From positions 47,320 through 111,319 of the forward strand of contig CAYXWH010000002.1 of the NCBI GenBank assembly GCA_964468755.1: a DNA stretch of 64,000 nt. The letters are read 5' to 3'. Origin of the DNA: CAYXWH01 sp964468755. GTDB lineage: Bacteria > Chloroflexota > Dehalococcoidia > Dehalococcoidales > RBG-16-60-22. Positions 7,579-16,320 of the stretch are shown here, one piece after another. The stretch's first letter is position 1; the number at the start of each line of letters is the position of its first letter. The notes beneath the pieces were generated by a model that made no database searches, was not told where the DNA came from, and saw only the letters and a list, made by a program, of their open reading frames with translations. The position numbers and the translations under genes are program-made.

Positions 7579-8673
7579 ATGAAAAAAATAGTACCCCTGT
7601 TACTATTGCCGTTGCTACTAGTCCTGCCTCTATTTGGTGCCTGTACCGCTCAAGAACCAGAGGTAATTGAACTATCCTACAGTAACTTCTTCCCGCCAAC
7701 CCACTTCCACTCCATACTGGCCGAGCAATGGACAAAAGAGATTGAGAACCGCACCGACGGCCAGGTCAAGTTCACCTACTATCCGGGCAGTGCCTTGCTC
7801 GCCAAAGACCAGGTGTATGATGGTATCGTTCAGGGTATCGCCGATGTCGGCATGTCCTGCCTTATCTATACCGCCGGCCGTTTTCCCGCCAGTGAGCTGG
7901 TTGACCTCCCCCATGCCTATCCCAACGGATGGGTCGCCACCAAGGTAGCCAATGACTTCTACCAGGAGTTCACGCCCGCCGAATTCGATGATGCTCACCT
8001 GCTTTATTTTCACGCCCACGGTCCGGGGGTAATTTTCACCGCCGAAAAGCCGGTACGTAAAATGGACGACCTCAAGGGACTGTTAATAAGAGCAACCGGG
8101 GCTGGCGTAAGAATAATGGAAGCCCTGGGGGCAACCGGGCATGGCGCCGGTCAGCCGGAGGCTTACGAGTTGCTGTCCAAGGGCATAGTCGACGGCACCT
8201 ATACCCCGCGTGAAGTACTCAAAGGCTGGAAGCAAGCCGAGGTAGTCAACTACGTAACCAATTGCTACCAGGTCGGTAATACCACTGATATGTACGTGGC
8301 TATGAACAAGGACAAGTGGAATGCCCTTCCCGATGATATCAAGAAGGTGTTTACCGAGGTCAGCCAGGAGTGGATAGAGAAACACGGTATGGTCTGGGAC
8401 TACTATGACAAGGTAGCCGTTGAGTACTTCCTCACCTTCGAGGGCAGGGAAGTAATCGAACTGCCGGCCGAGGAAATGGCGCGCTGGGTAGCCGCCACTG
8501 AAGGCGTAATCACCGATTACCTGGATGAGCTTACCGGTAAAGGACTGCCGGCTGCGGATTACCAGGAATACCTGAATGAACGCGTAGCCTACTGGTCCCA
8601 GCAGTCGCCATCGACCGATCAGAGTGTCAACTGGGTAAAGTCCGAAGTGGAACCGCTGGTACCGGCACAATAA
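7579..8673 (+). CDS. dctP: TRAP transporter substrate-binding lipoprotein DctP
   Basis: 364 residues. The N-terminus MKKIV followed by a leucine-rich stretch ends in the lipobox LFGAC (Cys22), so it is probably a lipid-anchored extracytoplasmic solute receptor. The body shows the DctP pattern (SYSNFFPPTHFHS, EIENRTDGQVKFTYYPGSALL, KGLLIRATGAGVRIMEALGATG). These receptors bind organic anions and hand them to the DctQM permease, driven by an ion gradient. The ligand is not decidable from sequence; the tyrosine-responsive leader upstream makes an aromatic acid a reasonable hypothesis. Start supported by GGAGGTG at 7567-7573. Confidence 0.93.
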   Translation: MKKIVPLLLLPLLLVLPLFGACTAQEPEVIELSYSNFFPPTHFHSILAEQWTKEIENRTDGQVKFTYYPGSALLAKDQVYDGIVQGIADVGMSCLIYTAGRFPASELVDLPHAYPNGWVATKVANDFYQEFTPAEFDDAHLLYFHAHGPGVIFTAEKPVRKMDDLKGLLIRATGAGVRIMEALGATGHGAGQPEAYELLSKGIVDGTYTPREVLKGWKQAEVVNYVTNCYQVGNTTDMYVAMNKDKWNALPDDIKKVFTEVSQEWIEKHGMVWDYYDKVAVEYFLTFEGREVIELPAEEMARWVAATEGVITDYLDELTGKGLPAADYQEYLNERVAYWSQQSPSTDQSVNWVKSEVEPLVPAQ

Positions 8674-8704
8674 ACTCTGGTACAATAACTATCAGTGGTT
8701 TTAT

Positions 8705-8743
8705 GGGGGTGCCTGTTTGGAGCCAGTTCCGACAGGTACCCCC
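8705..8743 (+). repeat. stem-loop between receptor and permease genes
   Basis: 12-bp arms 8705-8716 and 8732-8743, complementary with one G-U pair, and a 15-nt loop. No T-run follows. It sits between dctP and dctQ, where a 3' stabilising structure commonly lets the receptor be made in excess over the permease. Confidence 0.6.
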
Positions 8744-8761
8744 ACAGTGTGATTGAGTAAC

Positions 8762-9262
8762 ATGTCAGGCAAGATTGACTCATGGACAAAGTTCACCGAA
8801 TCGTGTAGCAAGTGGCTCAATTGGATCGGCGGTGTCGGTCTGGTGGCAATGCTTGTTCTTACCACCACCGATATTATCGGCGTCAAGCTCTTCAAGTGGC
8901 CCGTCCCCGGCGCCGTTGAGATGGTCGGCTTTCTGGGCGCGATGATAATTTCCTTTGCCATGGCGTACACCCTGTTCGTTCGCGGTCATATTCAGGTGGA
9001 ATTCTTTGTCCAGCACCTGCCCCGGCGAGGTCAGGCAGCAACCACCGCCATCGTCTCCCTGCTGGGGCTGGGGCTGTTTGTCCTGCTTGCCTGGCAGAGC
9101 TACGAGTACGGCCGTGTGCTCCAAATCACCGGAGAAGTTTCCATGACCCAGCGTATACCCTTTTATCCCTTCGTCTACGCGATTGCCTTTTGCTGTATCC
9201 CCGTCTGCCTGGTACTGGTGATGGACTTCACCAAATCGATAATGAAAGTGGTGAAAAAGTGA
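8762..9262 (+). CDS. dctQ: TRAP transporter small permease subunit DctQ
   Basis: About 166 residues with four hydrophobic segments, the standard DctQ topology. The stretch LNWIGGVGLVAMLVLTTTDIIGVKLF and the later VEMVGFLGAMIISFAMAYTLFVRGHIQVEFF are characteristic. It pairs with DctM in the membrane. I choose the ATG at 8762; a TTG at 8753 would add three residues, and neither has a clear ribosome site. The gene ends in GTGA, overlapping the dctM start. Confidence 0.9.
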   Translation: MSGKIDSWTKFTESCSKWLNWIGGVGLVAMLVLTTTDIIGVKLFKWPVPGAVEMVGFLGAMIISFAMAYTLFVRGHIQVEFFVQHLPRRGQAATTAIVSLLGLGLFVLLAWQSYEYGRVLQITGEVSMTQRIPFYPFVYAIAFCCIPVCLVLVMDFTKSIMKVVKK

Positions 9263-10563
9263 GTCCGGTTGCAATTGGCATCATCGGCATTTTCGTCCTG
9301 ATTTTGATTTTTCTCCTGGGAATGCCGGTGGGCTTCGCCATGGGCCTGGTCGGGCTGGCTGGTTTCTGCTATCTGGTCTCCCCGGAAGCAGGATTGAGCC
9401 TGCTGGCGCGGGATGTCTTCACCACGTTCTCTTCATACTCCCTTACCGTGATACCCATGTTTGTCTTCATGGGCTCAATTGCCTACGCATCAGGCATGAG
9501 CCGTCGGCTCTACGAAGCCAGTCACACCCTGTTCGGCGAAATGCGCGGGGGGCTTATTATGGCAACCATTGCCGGCTGCGCCGGCTTCGCTGCCATCTGT
9601 GGCTCTACCAGTGCCACTGCCGCCGCCATGGGCCGGGTATCCCTCCCCGAAATGAAACGATATAAGTACAATGACGCCCTGGCTACCGGCAGTGTCGCCG
9701 CCGCCGGCAGTCTGGGAATATTAATCCCGCCCAGTACCATTTTCATTGTTTACGGGATACTGACCGAGCAGTCCATCGGCAGGCTTTTCCTCGCCGGGGT
9801 TTTCCCCGGGATTATCCTCGCCTCACTCTTCATGGTTACCGTGGCGGTCATCTGCTGGCGGTACCCCCACCTCGCCCCGGCCGGAGAACCGACCAGCTAC
9901 CGCGAGAAAATTGAAGGTATCACCGGCATCAGCGAGATGCTCGTCCTCTTTGTCATGGTAATGGGCGGGCTGTTTCTCGGCTGGTTCAGCCCGGTGCAGG
10001 CTGGCGCCGCCGGAGCCGCCGGTGCTCTGCTCATCGGGCTTGCCCGACGGCAGTTAAACTGGGACGGGTTCCTCTTTGCCGTCAAGGACACCCTGAAGGT
10101 GACCTGCGAGATTATCGTCATCGTTACCGGCGCGGTGATACTGGGTCACTTCATCGCTGTTGCCAAGATTCCCTTTATCCTGACACAGTGGGTAAGCGAA
10201 CTTTCCCTGCCCACGGTAGTGGTGATGGGCGTGATTGTCCTGATGTACCTGTTCGGTGGTTTCTTCATGGACGCGCTTGCCCTGATTACCCTGACCATCC
10301 CCATCATCTACCCGCTGGTGCTGTCCCTCGGCTTTGACCCGATATGGTTCGGTGTGATAATAGTATTGGTGACCGAAATGGGAGTAATTACACCCCCGGT
10401 GGGTATCAACGTATACGTTATCAAGGGAATTGCCGAGGATGTGTCTCTGGAAACCATCTTTAAAGGAGTTTTCCCCTTCCTTATCGCGCTGATTGTTGCC
10501 GTAGGGATACTAATTGCCTTTCCCCAGATTGCCACTTTTCTACCCGGTATGGCCACCTATTAA
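9259..10563 (+). CDS. dctM: TRAP transporter large permease subunit DctM
   Basis: 434 residues, about 12 membrane segments, the transport-competent subunit of the TRAP permease. Diagnostic stretches include IFLLGMPVGFAMGLVGLAGF, FMGSIAYASGMSRRLYEA, CGSTSATAAAMGRVSLPEM, GSLGILIPPSTIFIVYG, and the C-terminal MGVITPPVGINVYVIKGI. The start is the GTG at 9259, overlapping the dctQ stop; the frame is open further upstream to 9190 but that part lies inside dctQ. The acyl-CoA ligase follows 41 bp downstream. Confidence 0.94.
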   Translation: MSPVAIGIIGIFVLILIFLLGMPVGFAMGLVGLAGFCYLVSPEAGLSLLARDVFTTFSSYSLTVIPMFVFMGSIAYASGMSRRLYEASHTLFGEMRGGLIMATIAGCAGFAAICGSTSATAAAMGRVSLPEMKRYKYNDALATGSVAAAGSLGILIPPSTIFIVYGILTEQSIGRLFLAGVFPGIILASLFMVTVAVICWRYPHLAPAGEPTSYREKIEGITGISEMLVLFVMVMGGLFLGWFSPVQAGAAGAAGALLIGLARRQLNWDGFLFAVKDTLKVTCEIIVIVTGAVILGHFIAVAKIPFILTQWVSELSLPTVVVMGVIVLMYLFGGFFMDALALITLTIPIIYPLVLSLGFDPIWFGVIIVLVTEMGVITPPVGINVYVIKGIAEDVSLETIFKGVFPFLIALIVAVGILIAFPQIATFLPGMATY

Positions 10564-10604
10564 GCCGGCCGGTATGACCGCCCTTGCAGGAGGTACATAA
10601 AACA

Positions 10605-12152
10605 ATGACCATAGCCGAGATGCTGGCAAGAAACGCCCGCATGTACCCGGAAGATAGTGCCCTCATTGAACTCAAGCCGAGCCAGAAGCTCCGAAAGGAA
10701 ATCAACTGGAAGACGTTTGATGAACGGGCTAACCGGATTGCCGGTGCGCTTATGCAACGAGGAGTGGGCAAAGGCGATAAAGTCATCCACCTGATGATGA
10801 ACTCGATAGAATGGCTGGAAGCCTACTTCGGCATCATCAGGACCGGCGCCTGGGCTGTACCACTCAACTTTCGCTTTACCAGCCAGGACATCAAGTACTG
10901 CGCTGACATTGCCGAAGCCAGGGCAATGATACTGGGCGAGGAGTTTATTGAGCGCGTGGCAGCCGTCCGCTCCCGGCTTACCACGATTAAAGACTATATT
11001 TACGTCGGCGCGACAACACCACCGGACATGGAAAGCTTCGAGGACATAATTGCCGCATCACCGGCCGAGCCCCCGGCAGTACCGCTCAATGATGACGATG
11101 CCTGCGGGCTCTACTTTACCTCGGGCACTACCGGTACTCCCAAGCCGATTCTGCTCACGCACAAGAATATGGAATGTGCCGCCATCACCGAGAACCGGCA
11201 CCATTTTCAGCAGCATGATGATAATTTTATCCTGCTGCCTCCCCTGTACCATACCGGTGCCAAGATGCACTGGTTCGGCAGCCTGATTGTCGGCGGGCGG
11301 GCTACCATCCTGACCGAAATAAGCCCCCGGTATATCTTTGATGCCGTCCATAGCGAACGGGGAACGATTGTCTGGCTGCTGGTGCCCTGGGCGCAGGATA
11401 TTCTCAGCGTCATGGACAGTGGTGAGTTGAACAAAACCGACTACGACCTCAGTTGCTGGCGGCTGATGCACATCGGCGCCCAGCCGGTGCCGCCCAGCCT
11501 GGTGCAACACTGGCTACAATACTTCCCCCGTATGCAGTATGACACCAATTACGGACTGAGTGAGTCCAGCGGGCCTGGCTGCGTGCATCTCGGCATCGAT
11601 AATATACAGAAAGTGGGGGCTATCGGCAGGGCCGGGTTTAACTGGGAAGCACGGATTGTTGATACCCAGGGAACCGACGTGGCCCGGGCAGAAATCGGCG
11701 AACTCGTTATCAGGGGTAACGGCGTGATGAAGGAGTACTACAAGAATCCACGGCAAACCGCCGAAACCATACGAGACGGCTGGCTGTATACCGGGGATAT
11801 GGCCCGGGTGGACGATGAAGGATTTATCTACCTGGTCGACCGGAAAAAGGACGTCATCATCACCGGCGGCGAGAATATCTTCCCGGTGGAGATAGAAGAT
11901 GTGCTGCACGGTCATCCCGGCATCTATGATGCGGCGGTAATCGGCATCCCTGACCAACGACTGGGGGAGATAGCCGCCGCCGTTATTGACCCCAAACCCG
12001 GTGCACAATTGACCGAGGATGAGGTGAATGCCTTTTGCGAGCAGGAATTACCGAGGTATAAGCGGCCAAGACGCATCATATTCGATAACGTGCCGCGAAA
12101 TCCCACCGGCAAGATAGAAAAACCGAAACTAAAAGAGAAATACCACCAGTAG
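10605..12152 (+). CDS. AMP-forming acyl-CoA synthetase
   Basis: 515 residues of the ANL superfamily, converting a carboxylate, ATP and CoA to the CoA thioester. Core motifs are intact: A3 YFTSGTTGTPKP, A5 YGLSESSG, A7 YTGD, A8 VDRKKDVIITGGENIFPVEIE, and the C-terminal PTGKIEKP with the adenylation lysine. The start is the ATG at 10605 behind AGGAGG (10588-10593); a TTG at 10584 lies upstream of that site. Its place in the TRAP operon suggests it activates the imported acid, which could be aliphatic or aromatic. Sequence alone does not fix the substrate. Confidence 0.93.
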   Translation: MTIAEMLARNARMYPEDSALIELKPSQKLRKEINWKTFDERANRIAGALMQRGVGKGDKVIHLMMNSIEWLEAYFGIIRTGAWAVPLNFRFTSQDIKYCADIAEARAMILGEEFIERVAAVRSRLTTIKDYIYVGATTPPDMESFEDIIAASPAEPPAVPLNDDDACGLYFTSGTTGTPKPILLTHKNMECAAITENRHHFQQHDDNFILLPPLYHTGAKMHWFGSLIVGGRATILTEISPRYIFDAVHSERGTIVWLLVPWAQDILSVMDSGELNKTDYDLSCWRLMHIGAQPVPPSLVQHWLQYFPRMQYDTNYGLSESSGPGCVHLGIDNIQKVGAIGRAGFNWEARIVDTQGTDVARAEIGELVIRGNGVMKEYYKNPRQTAETIRDGWLYTGDMARVDDEGFIYLVDRKKDVIITGGENIFPVEIEDVLHGHPGIYDAAVIGIPDQRLGEIAAAVIDPKPGAQLTEDEVNAFCEQELPRYKRPRRIIFDNVPRNPTGKIEKPKLKEKYHQ

Positions 12153-12396
12153 AACTGTAAAATTAACCGGGCAACAGCCCGTGTATCCACGAAACAAAGC
12201 ATGCCGCTATCTTTGCCCTCCGGTAGCTGTCAGTATACTCCAACTAACTTTTTACCCTTCGTCCTTTTTTACAGCATAGCTACTATCGATGAAACGGTTT
12301 CCCACCCGACCAGTCGAAACCTTTTCCCTATAAATGAAAACCAGCCAGATTCATGCTGGGACCATAGATAGAACCCATCCCCCGGATAAGATGACA

Positions 12397-12424
12397 ATGA
12401 CCGATAAAACAAATATACTATAAT
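12397..12424 (+). promoter_or_regulatory. probable promoter of glutamine synthetase
   Basis: ATGACC (12397-12402), 16-bp spacer and TATAAT (12419-12424), 29 nt before the start codon and followed by an AGGAGG ribosome site. The remaining part of the 300-bp gap from 12153 shows no gene or clear structure. Confidence 0.5.
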
Positions 12425-12452
12425 ACGGAGAGTACGACAGGAGGTTGGTAGA

Positions 12453-13799
12453 ATGATGGCAAACAGAAGTCGGGAAGAAGGCATTGAGTACGTACTCAAG
12501 ACAGCCCGGGAACATAGTGTCAAGTTCATACGGCTCTGGTTTACCGATATTCTGGGATTTTTAAAGAATTTTACCATCACCGTGGAGGAACTGGACAGAG
12601 CCCTTGCCGACGGGATGGGTTTTGACGGCTCGTCCATCGAAGGGTTTGCCCGCATCGACGAAAGTGACATGGTAGCCCTCCCCGACCCCGATACCTTCCG
12701 CATACTAACGTCACGGCCTCACGAGTCCTATGCCATGGCCCGGATGTTCTGCGATATCCTCCTGCCCGGCGGGGAGCCTTTCGACGGTGACCCCCGCTAC
12801 ATCCTGAAGAGAAACCTGAAGCGCGCCGCTGACATGGGCTATACACTTTACGTCGGGCCGGAACTGGAATATTTCTACTTCCGGGACAGCAACGGTACCG
12901 AGCCTCTGGATCAAGGAGGCTACTTTGACCTGACCCCCCGGGACGCCGCCACTGACATGAGGAAGGAAACCGTGCTCATGCTAGAGGAGATGGGCATCGG
13001 CGTGGAATATTCCCACCATGAAGTCGCTGCCAGCCAGCATGAAATCGATATGCGATATACTGATGCCCTGACCATGGCGGATAACGTGATAACCTACCGG
13101 ATGATTGTAAAAGAGGTAGCCCTGAAGTACGGTGTCTATGCCACCTTCATGCCCAAGCCGGTGTTCGGCATAAACGGCAGCGGCATGCATACCCACCAGT
13201 CGCTTTTCAAGGGCGACCGCAACGCCTTCTTCGATAAAAACGACGAATTTCATCTTTCCGGCATAGCCAAATCATACACCGCCGGACTACTCAAACATGC
13301 CCCGGAAATAACTTCGGTGACCAACCAGTGGGTCAATTCATACAAGCGACTGGTGCCTGGCTATGAGGCTCCGGTATACGTGTCCTGGGCCCGGCGGAAC
13401 CGCTCTGACCTCATCCGGGTGCCGGAATACCGACCGGGGAGAGAAAAGGCAACCAGAATCGAAATCAGGTCTCCTGACCCTGCCTGCAATCCGTACCTCG
13501 CCTTCAGTGTCATGCTGGCCGCCGGACTGGAAGGGATTGAGCAAAACTACCCGGTTCCTGAACCGGTGGAGGAAAATGTCTACGAGATGACCGAGCCGGA
13601 AAGGAAGGAACGGGGGATAGAGACGCTGCCCGCCAGCCTCCTGGAGGCTATCTTGCTAACCGAAAAAAGTGAACTGGTGCGGAAAGCCCTCGGCCAGCAC
13701 GTCTTTGACGCCTTTATCCAGAACAAAAAGATTGAATGGAGCAATTACCGGTCCCAGGTGACCGAATTTGAGCTCAAGAGATACCTGCCTATCCTGTAA
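12453..13799 (+). CDS. glnA: type I glutamine synthetase
   Basis: 448 residues, the length of the GSI-alpha type, which lacks the adenylylation insert of longer GSI-beta enzymes. It condenses glutamate and ammonia with ATP. Visible motifs: GFDGSSIEGF near the N-terminus, the metal-binding GPELEYF, HHEVAASQHEIDMRY, NGSGMHTHQSL, and the glutamate/ATP site KRLVPGYEAPVYVSWARRNRS...ATRIEIRSPDPACNPYLAF. The ATG at 12453 is followed by a second ATG; AGGAGG (12439-12444) supports the first. It has its own promoter and is probably separate from the TRAP operon. Confidence 0.96.
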   Translation: MMANRSREEGIEYVLKTAREHSVKFIRLWFTDILGFLKNFTITVEELDRALADGMGFDGSSIEGFARIDESDMVALPDPDTFRILTSRPHESYAMARMFCDILLPGGEPFDGDPRYILKRNLKRAADMGYTLYVGPELEYFYFRDSNGTEPLDQGGYFDLTPRDAATDMRKETVLMLEEMGIGVEYSHHEVAASQHEIDMRYTDALTMADNVITYRMIVKEVALKYGVYATFMPKPVFGINGSGMHTHQSLFKGDRNAFFDKNDEFHLSGIAKSYTAGLLKHAPEITSVTNQWVNSYKRLVPGYEAPVYVSWARRNRSDLIRVPEYRPGREKATRIEIRSPDPACNPYLAFSVMLAAGLEGIEQNYPVPEPVEENVYEMTEPERKERGIETLPASLLEAILLTEKSELVRKALGQHVFDAFIQNKKIEWSNYRSQVTEFELKRYLPIL

Positions 13800-13835
13800 G
13801 ACGTGGTAACCGGCGGCATAGACATCACCGGTGAG

Positions 13836-14999
13836 CTAGTCCCGGCTGCTCCAGAGAAACGCAGCACAGCCCAGTGTTACAATCAAAAGAACCGCGCCGG
13901 TAAGGGCAAAATTGGTATAAAAGCCGTAATGGTCAATAATATATCCCATCACTGGTGCAATCAGCCCCGGCCCTCCCCGGCTGCATAGATAGTAGACACC
14001 CAGCACGGTAGAGCGGTTGCGCTCAGATGTCTTGCTAATCAAAAAGGACTCGGCTATGGGCAGCATGGTGTAATGTGCCATGCCGATAATAATCAGTACC
14101 GCCGATATGCTCCAGCCAAGTGACGACAGGTTGAGCAGGAAGACAAATGGTCCGGCAATGAAACACAACCCCAATGCCAGACGTACCTTGCCCAGACGGT
14201 CGGAAATGTAACCGCCCAGAGGACCACCCCAAAATCCCGCCGAGGTAGCCAGCGCTAACATAGCCGCCCCCACTTCCTCACTGACACCGAAATTATCGAC
14301 GGTAAACAACGGGATGAACTGCAGTAAGGAAAACAGGAGCGCCTGGGTCATTATAGCCATAACGAGAAATGCTACCAGGCGTCGCCGTTGGCCGGGAAAA
14401 GCGGCTACCGCGGTGGTGGTAATCGGCTTAACTTTTACCTCCCCGGCATGTAACTGCCTGCCCAGAAGCACATAAAGTATAATGCCAAAAATCATGGTGA
14501 TACTAGCCACCGTGATGAAGGAACCGCGCCAGCCCAGCGCGGCAGCAATGCCAGCGGCAATCAGCGGAGCCAGGAAGTAGCTGGCGGTGCCGCCAATCTG
14601 ATGAATTCCCAGCGCCCGCCCGCGACGGTTCGGGTCAACCAAGTCTGAGATGAGCGGCGAAGCCGCCGGATGATAACCACCCCCCAGCAGACCCATAAAT
14701 ACCAGAAAGATAAGCATCATAAGATAATTTACGGAAAGCCCTACCAGAAGACCAAATAGTGCCACCCCGGAGACACCAATGACAATGAGCAGGCGCGCGC
14801 CGAGCCGGTCAGCCAGCCAGCCCCCGGGAAGCTGACTGACTCCGTAAGCTATGGTAAACGCTGAGACCAGTCCCCCCACCTGAGTATAATCAAGGGCAAA
14901 CTCGTTGCGGATGAACGGTAGCAAGGGGGTGAGCAATGCCCCCATCAGGTGATGGGTGAAATGAGCCAGGATAAAGAGTGGCAGCAGTCCCAGTAACAA
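13836..14999 (-). CDS. major facilitator superfamily transporter
   Basis: About 387 residues with 12 predicted membrane segments and the MFS loop-2/3 signature GGWLADRLGARLLIVIG. The substrate is unknown. The first ordinary start codon is TTG at 14999, which has no ribosome site and leaves no positive residues before the first membrane helix. An in-frame ATT at 15023, seven bases after AAGGA, would add SKSRFRS, a typical charged N-terminus, and fits the promoter at 15041-15070 (see findings). It converges with glnA. Confidence 0.85.
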   Translation of the reverse strand: MLLGLLPLFILAHFTHHLMGALLTPLLPFIRNEFALDYTQVGGLVSAFTIAYGVSQLPGGWLADRLGARLLIVIGVSGVALFGLLVGLSVNYLMMLIFLVFMGLLGGGYHPAASPLISDLVDPNRRGRALGIHQIGGTASYFLAPLIAAGIAAALGWRGSFITVASITMIFGIILYVLLGRQLHAGEVKVKPITTTAVAAFPGQRRRLVAFLVMAIMTQALLFSLLQFIPLFTVDNFGVSEEVGAAMLALATSAGFWGGPLGGYISDRLGKVRLALGLCFIAGPFVFLLNLSSLGWSISAVLIIIGMAHYTMLPIAESFLISKTSERNRSTVLGVYYLCSRGGPGLIAPVMGYIIDHYGFYTNFALTGAVLLIVTLGCAAFLWSSRD

Positions 15000-15040
15000 T
15001 GAGCGAAACCTGGATTTACTAATGGCACTTTCCTTTCCAA

Positions 15041-15070
15041 ACTATAGAGAGGCTTCAAGCAGATGTACAA
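15041..15070 (-). promoter_or_regulatory. promoter of the MFS gene
   Basis: On the minus strand TTGTAC (15070-15065), 18-bp spacer and TATAGT (15046-15041). The predicted transcript would start about 10 nt before the ATT at 15023. The rest of the gap up to 15285 shows no supportable gene. Confidence 0.55.
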
Positions 15071-15285
15071 AAAGCTACTTACAATTATAGAATCTCCGGC
15101 GCTGAATGTCGAACCGGGCATACCAGATGCCAGCCGGTACCGAAAATCTTCGAACCACCCATCGCCGGCGACGGAGCAGCAAAACAAGAAGCACCGGGTT
15201 ACCGGAACAAGCACCTACGCCAAAACGTCATCAGTGAGCCAAAAAACCCTTACTTCCCGGCACAGCCAGAGACCAAGCGAGAGCC

Positions 15286-16278
15286 TCACTGAATGCCGAG
15301 AAGCCTGGAGATGTTGCCGCCCAGTATCATGTCTTTCTCCCGGTCATGCAGCGGCAGTCGTTCAATGACCTCCAGGTCATACTTGTAGTGGTCAGGGTAG
15401 GACGTCGGCGGGACCTTTCCGTAAGATGGGTAGGCGTTACCCTGGTAACGGTAATGTCCGAACGGCGCCGGGGTATCGGTACCGAAAATAACCCGCTCCG
15501 CTCCTATTGCCGGGTCGGCTACCGCTTTTTCCACCACCTCGTAAGGGGCGGAGCTTGTCTCCAGGTACACGTTCTCATGCCTGGCAGCCACCAGGAGCGC
15601 CATATCCGCGTACGCACCGAAGTAAAAAAAGCCCTGCACGCCGATATGGGCGATGATAATCGGCACGTCCGGATACTCGGTAGCAATGTCATCGATGTGG
15701 GCGGGATTGCTGAACCACAATGTCCGCTGGGCGCACCACCCCGGTTTACCGTTACTCCTCACCCGCGGCGACCGGTGGAGGTAGGGGGCGACGCCGGTAT
15801 GGAAGTGCGCCACCGCTTTGTGTTCGGCGAGGACATCCATGATGGGCCGATACCTCGCCCATAATTCGGGCCATGTTTCCATTCCGGAAGCTCCCATCAA
15901 CGCCCACTCCCCCACGCCCTTGACCTGAGGAATTTTCAAGTAGGACTCTATTTCCCGGGCAGCATCATCCGGGTTAAACTCGCCGGGAACCGGAGGCGTT
16001 GAGAAGCCCACCATCACCGCAGGAAACCGTTCCGGATATTCCTGAGCCACCTTGATAATTCGTTCGTTCTCATCGGGCAGAATCGATATACCCTGGGATA
16101 CCAAACCCACGGCACTATCAATGCCGTATTTGTCCAGGAACTTGAGTATCGTTCCCACCCGTTCTTCCTCAGCCTGCTGCCGCAGCATCAGCTTTTCCAT
16201 CGTGGTATAGTCTTCGACGCTTTCAATAGCCGGCCCGGCCGGGTGGGTATGAGCATCAATAATAATGCTCCCTTTCAT
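15286..16278 (-). CDS. amidohydrolase family (ACMSD-like) metal-dependent hydrolase
   Basis: 330 residues of a TIM-barrel amidohydrolase (Amidohydro_2 type). The N-terminal metal motif is IDAHTHPAG, the barrel carries VAHFHTG and IIAHIGVQG, and the late acidic residue is in VIFGTDTPAP. Members hydrolyse or decarboxylate small carboxylic or cyclic substrates; the precise reaction is not evident. It lies 42 bp behind the FAD reductase on the same strand with a strong AAGGAGG site, so the pair is probably an operon working on one substrate. Confidence 0.82.
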   Translation of the reverse strand: MKGSIIIDAHTHPAGPAIESVEDYTTMEKLMLRQQAEEERVGTILKFLDKYGIDSAVGLVSQGISILPDENERIIKVAQEYPERFPAVMVGFSTPPVPGEFNPDDAAREIESYLKIPQVKGVGEWALMGASGMETWPELWARYRPIMDVLAEHKAVAHFHTGVAPYLHRSPRVRSNGKPGWCAQRTLWFSNPAHIDDIATEYPDVPIIIAHIGVQGFFYFGAYADMALLVAARHENVYLETSSAPYEVVEKAVADPAIGAERVIFGTDTPAPFGHYRYQGNAYPSYGKVPPTSYPDHYKYDLEVIERLPLHDREKDMILGGNISRLLGIQ

Positions 16279-16320
16279 AGCACTACCTCCTTATACATTT
16301 CAAGCCCACGCCATGTCGGC

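Noticed and set aside
8083..8685. 200-codon minus-strand frame opposite dctP
   Set aside because: Antisense shadow of a clear TRAP receptor gene.
15063..15368. 101-codon plus-strand frame in the gap between MFS and amidohydrolase genes
   Set aside because: Low-complexity, no ribosome site, and it runs into the antisense of the amidohydrolase; a minus-strand promoter for the MFS gene explains the region.
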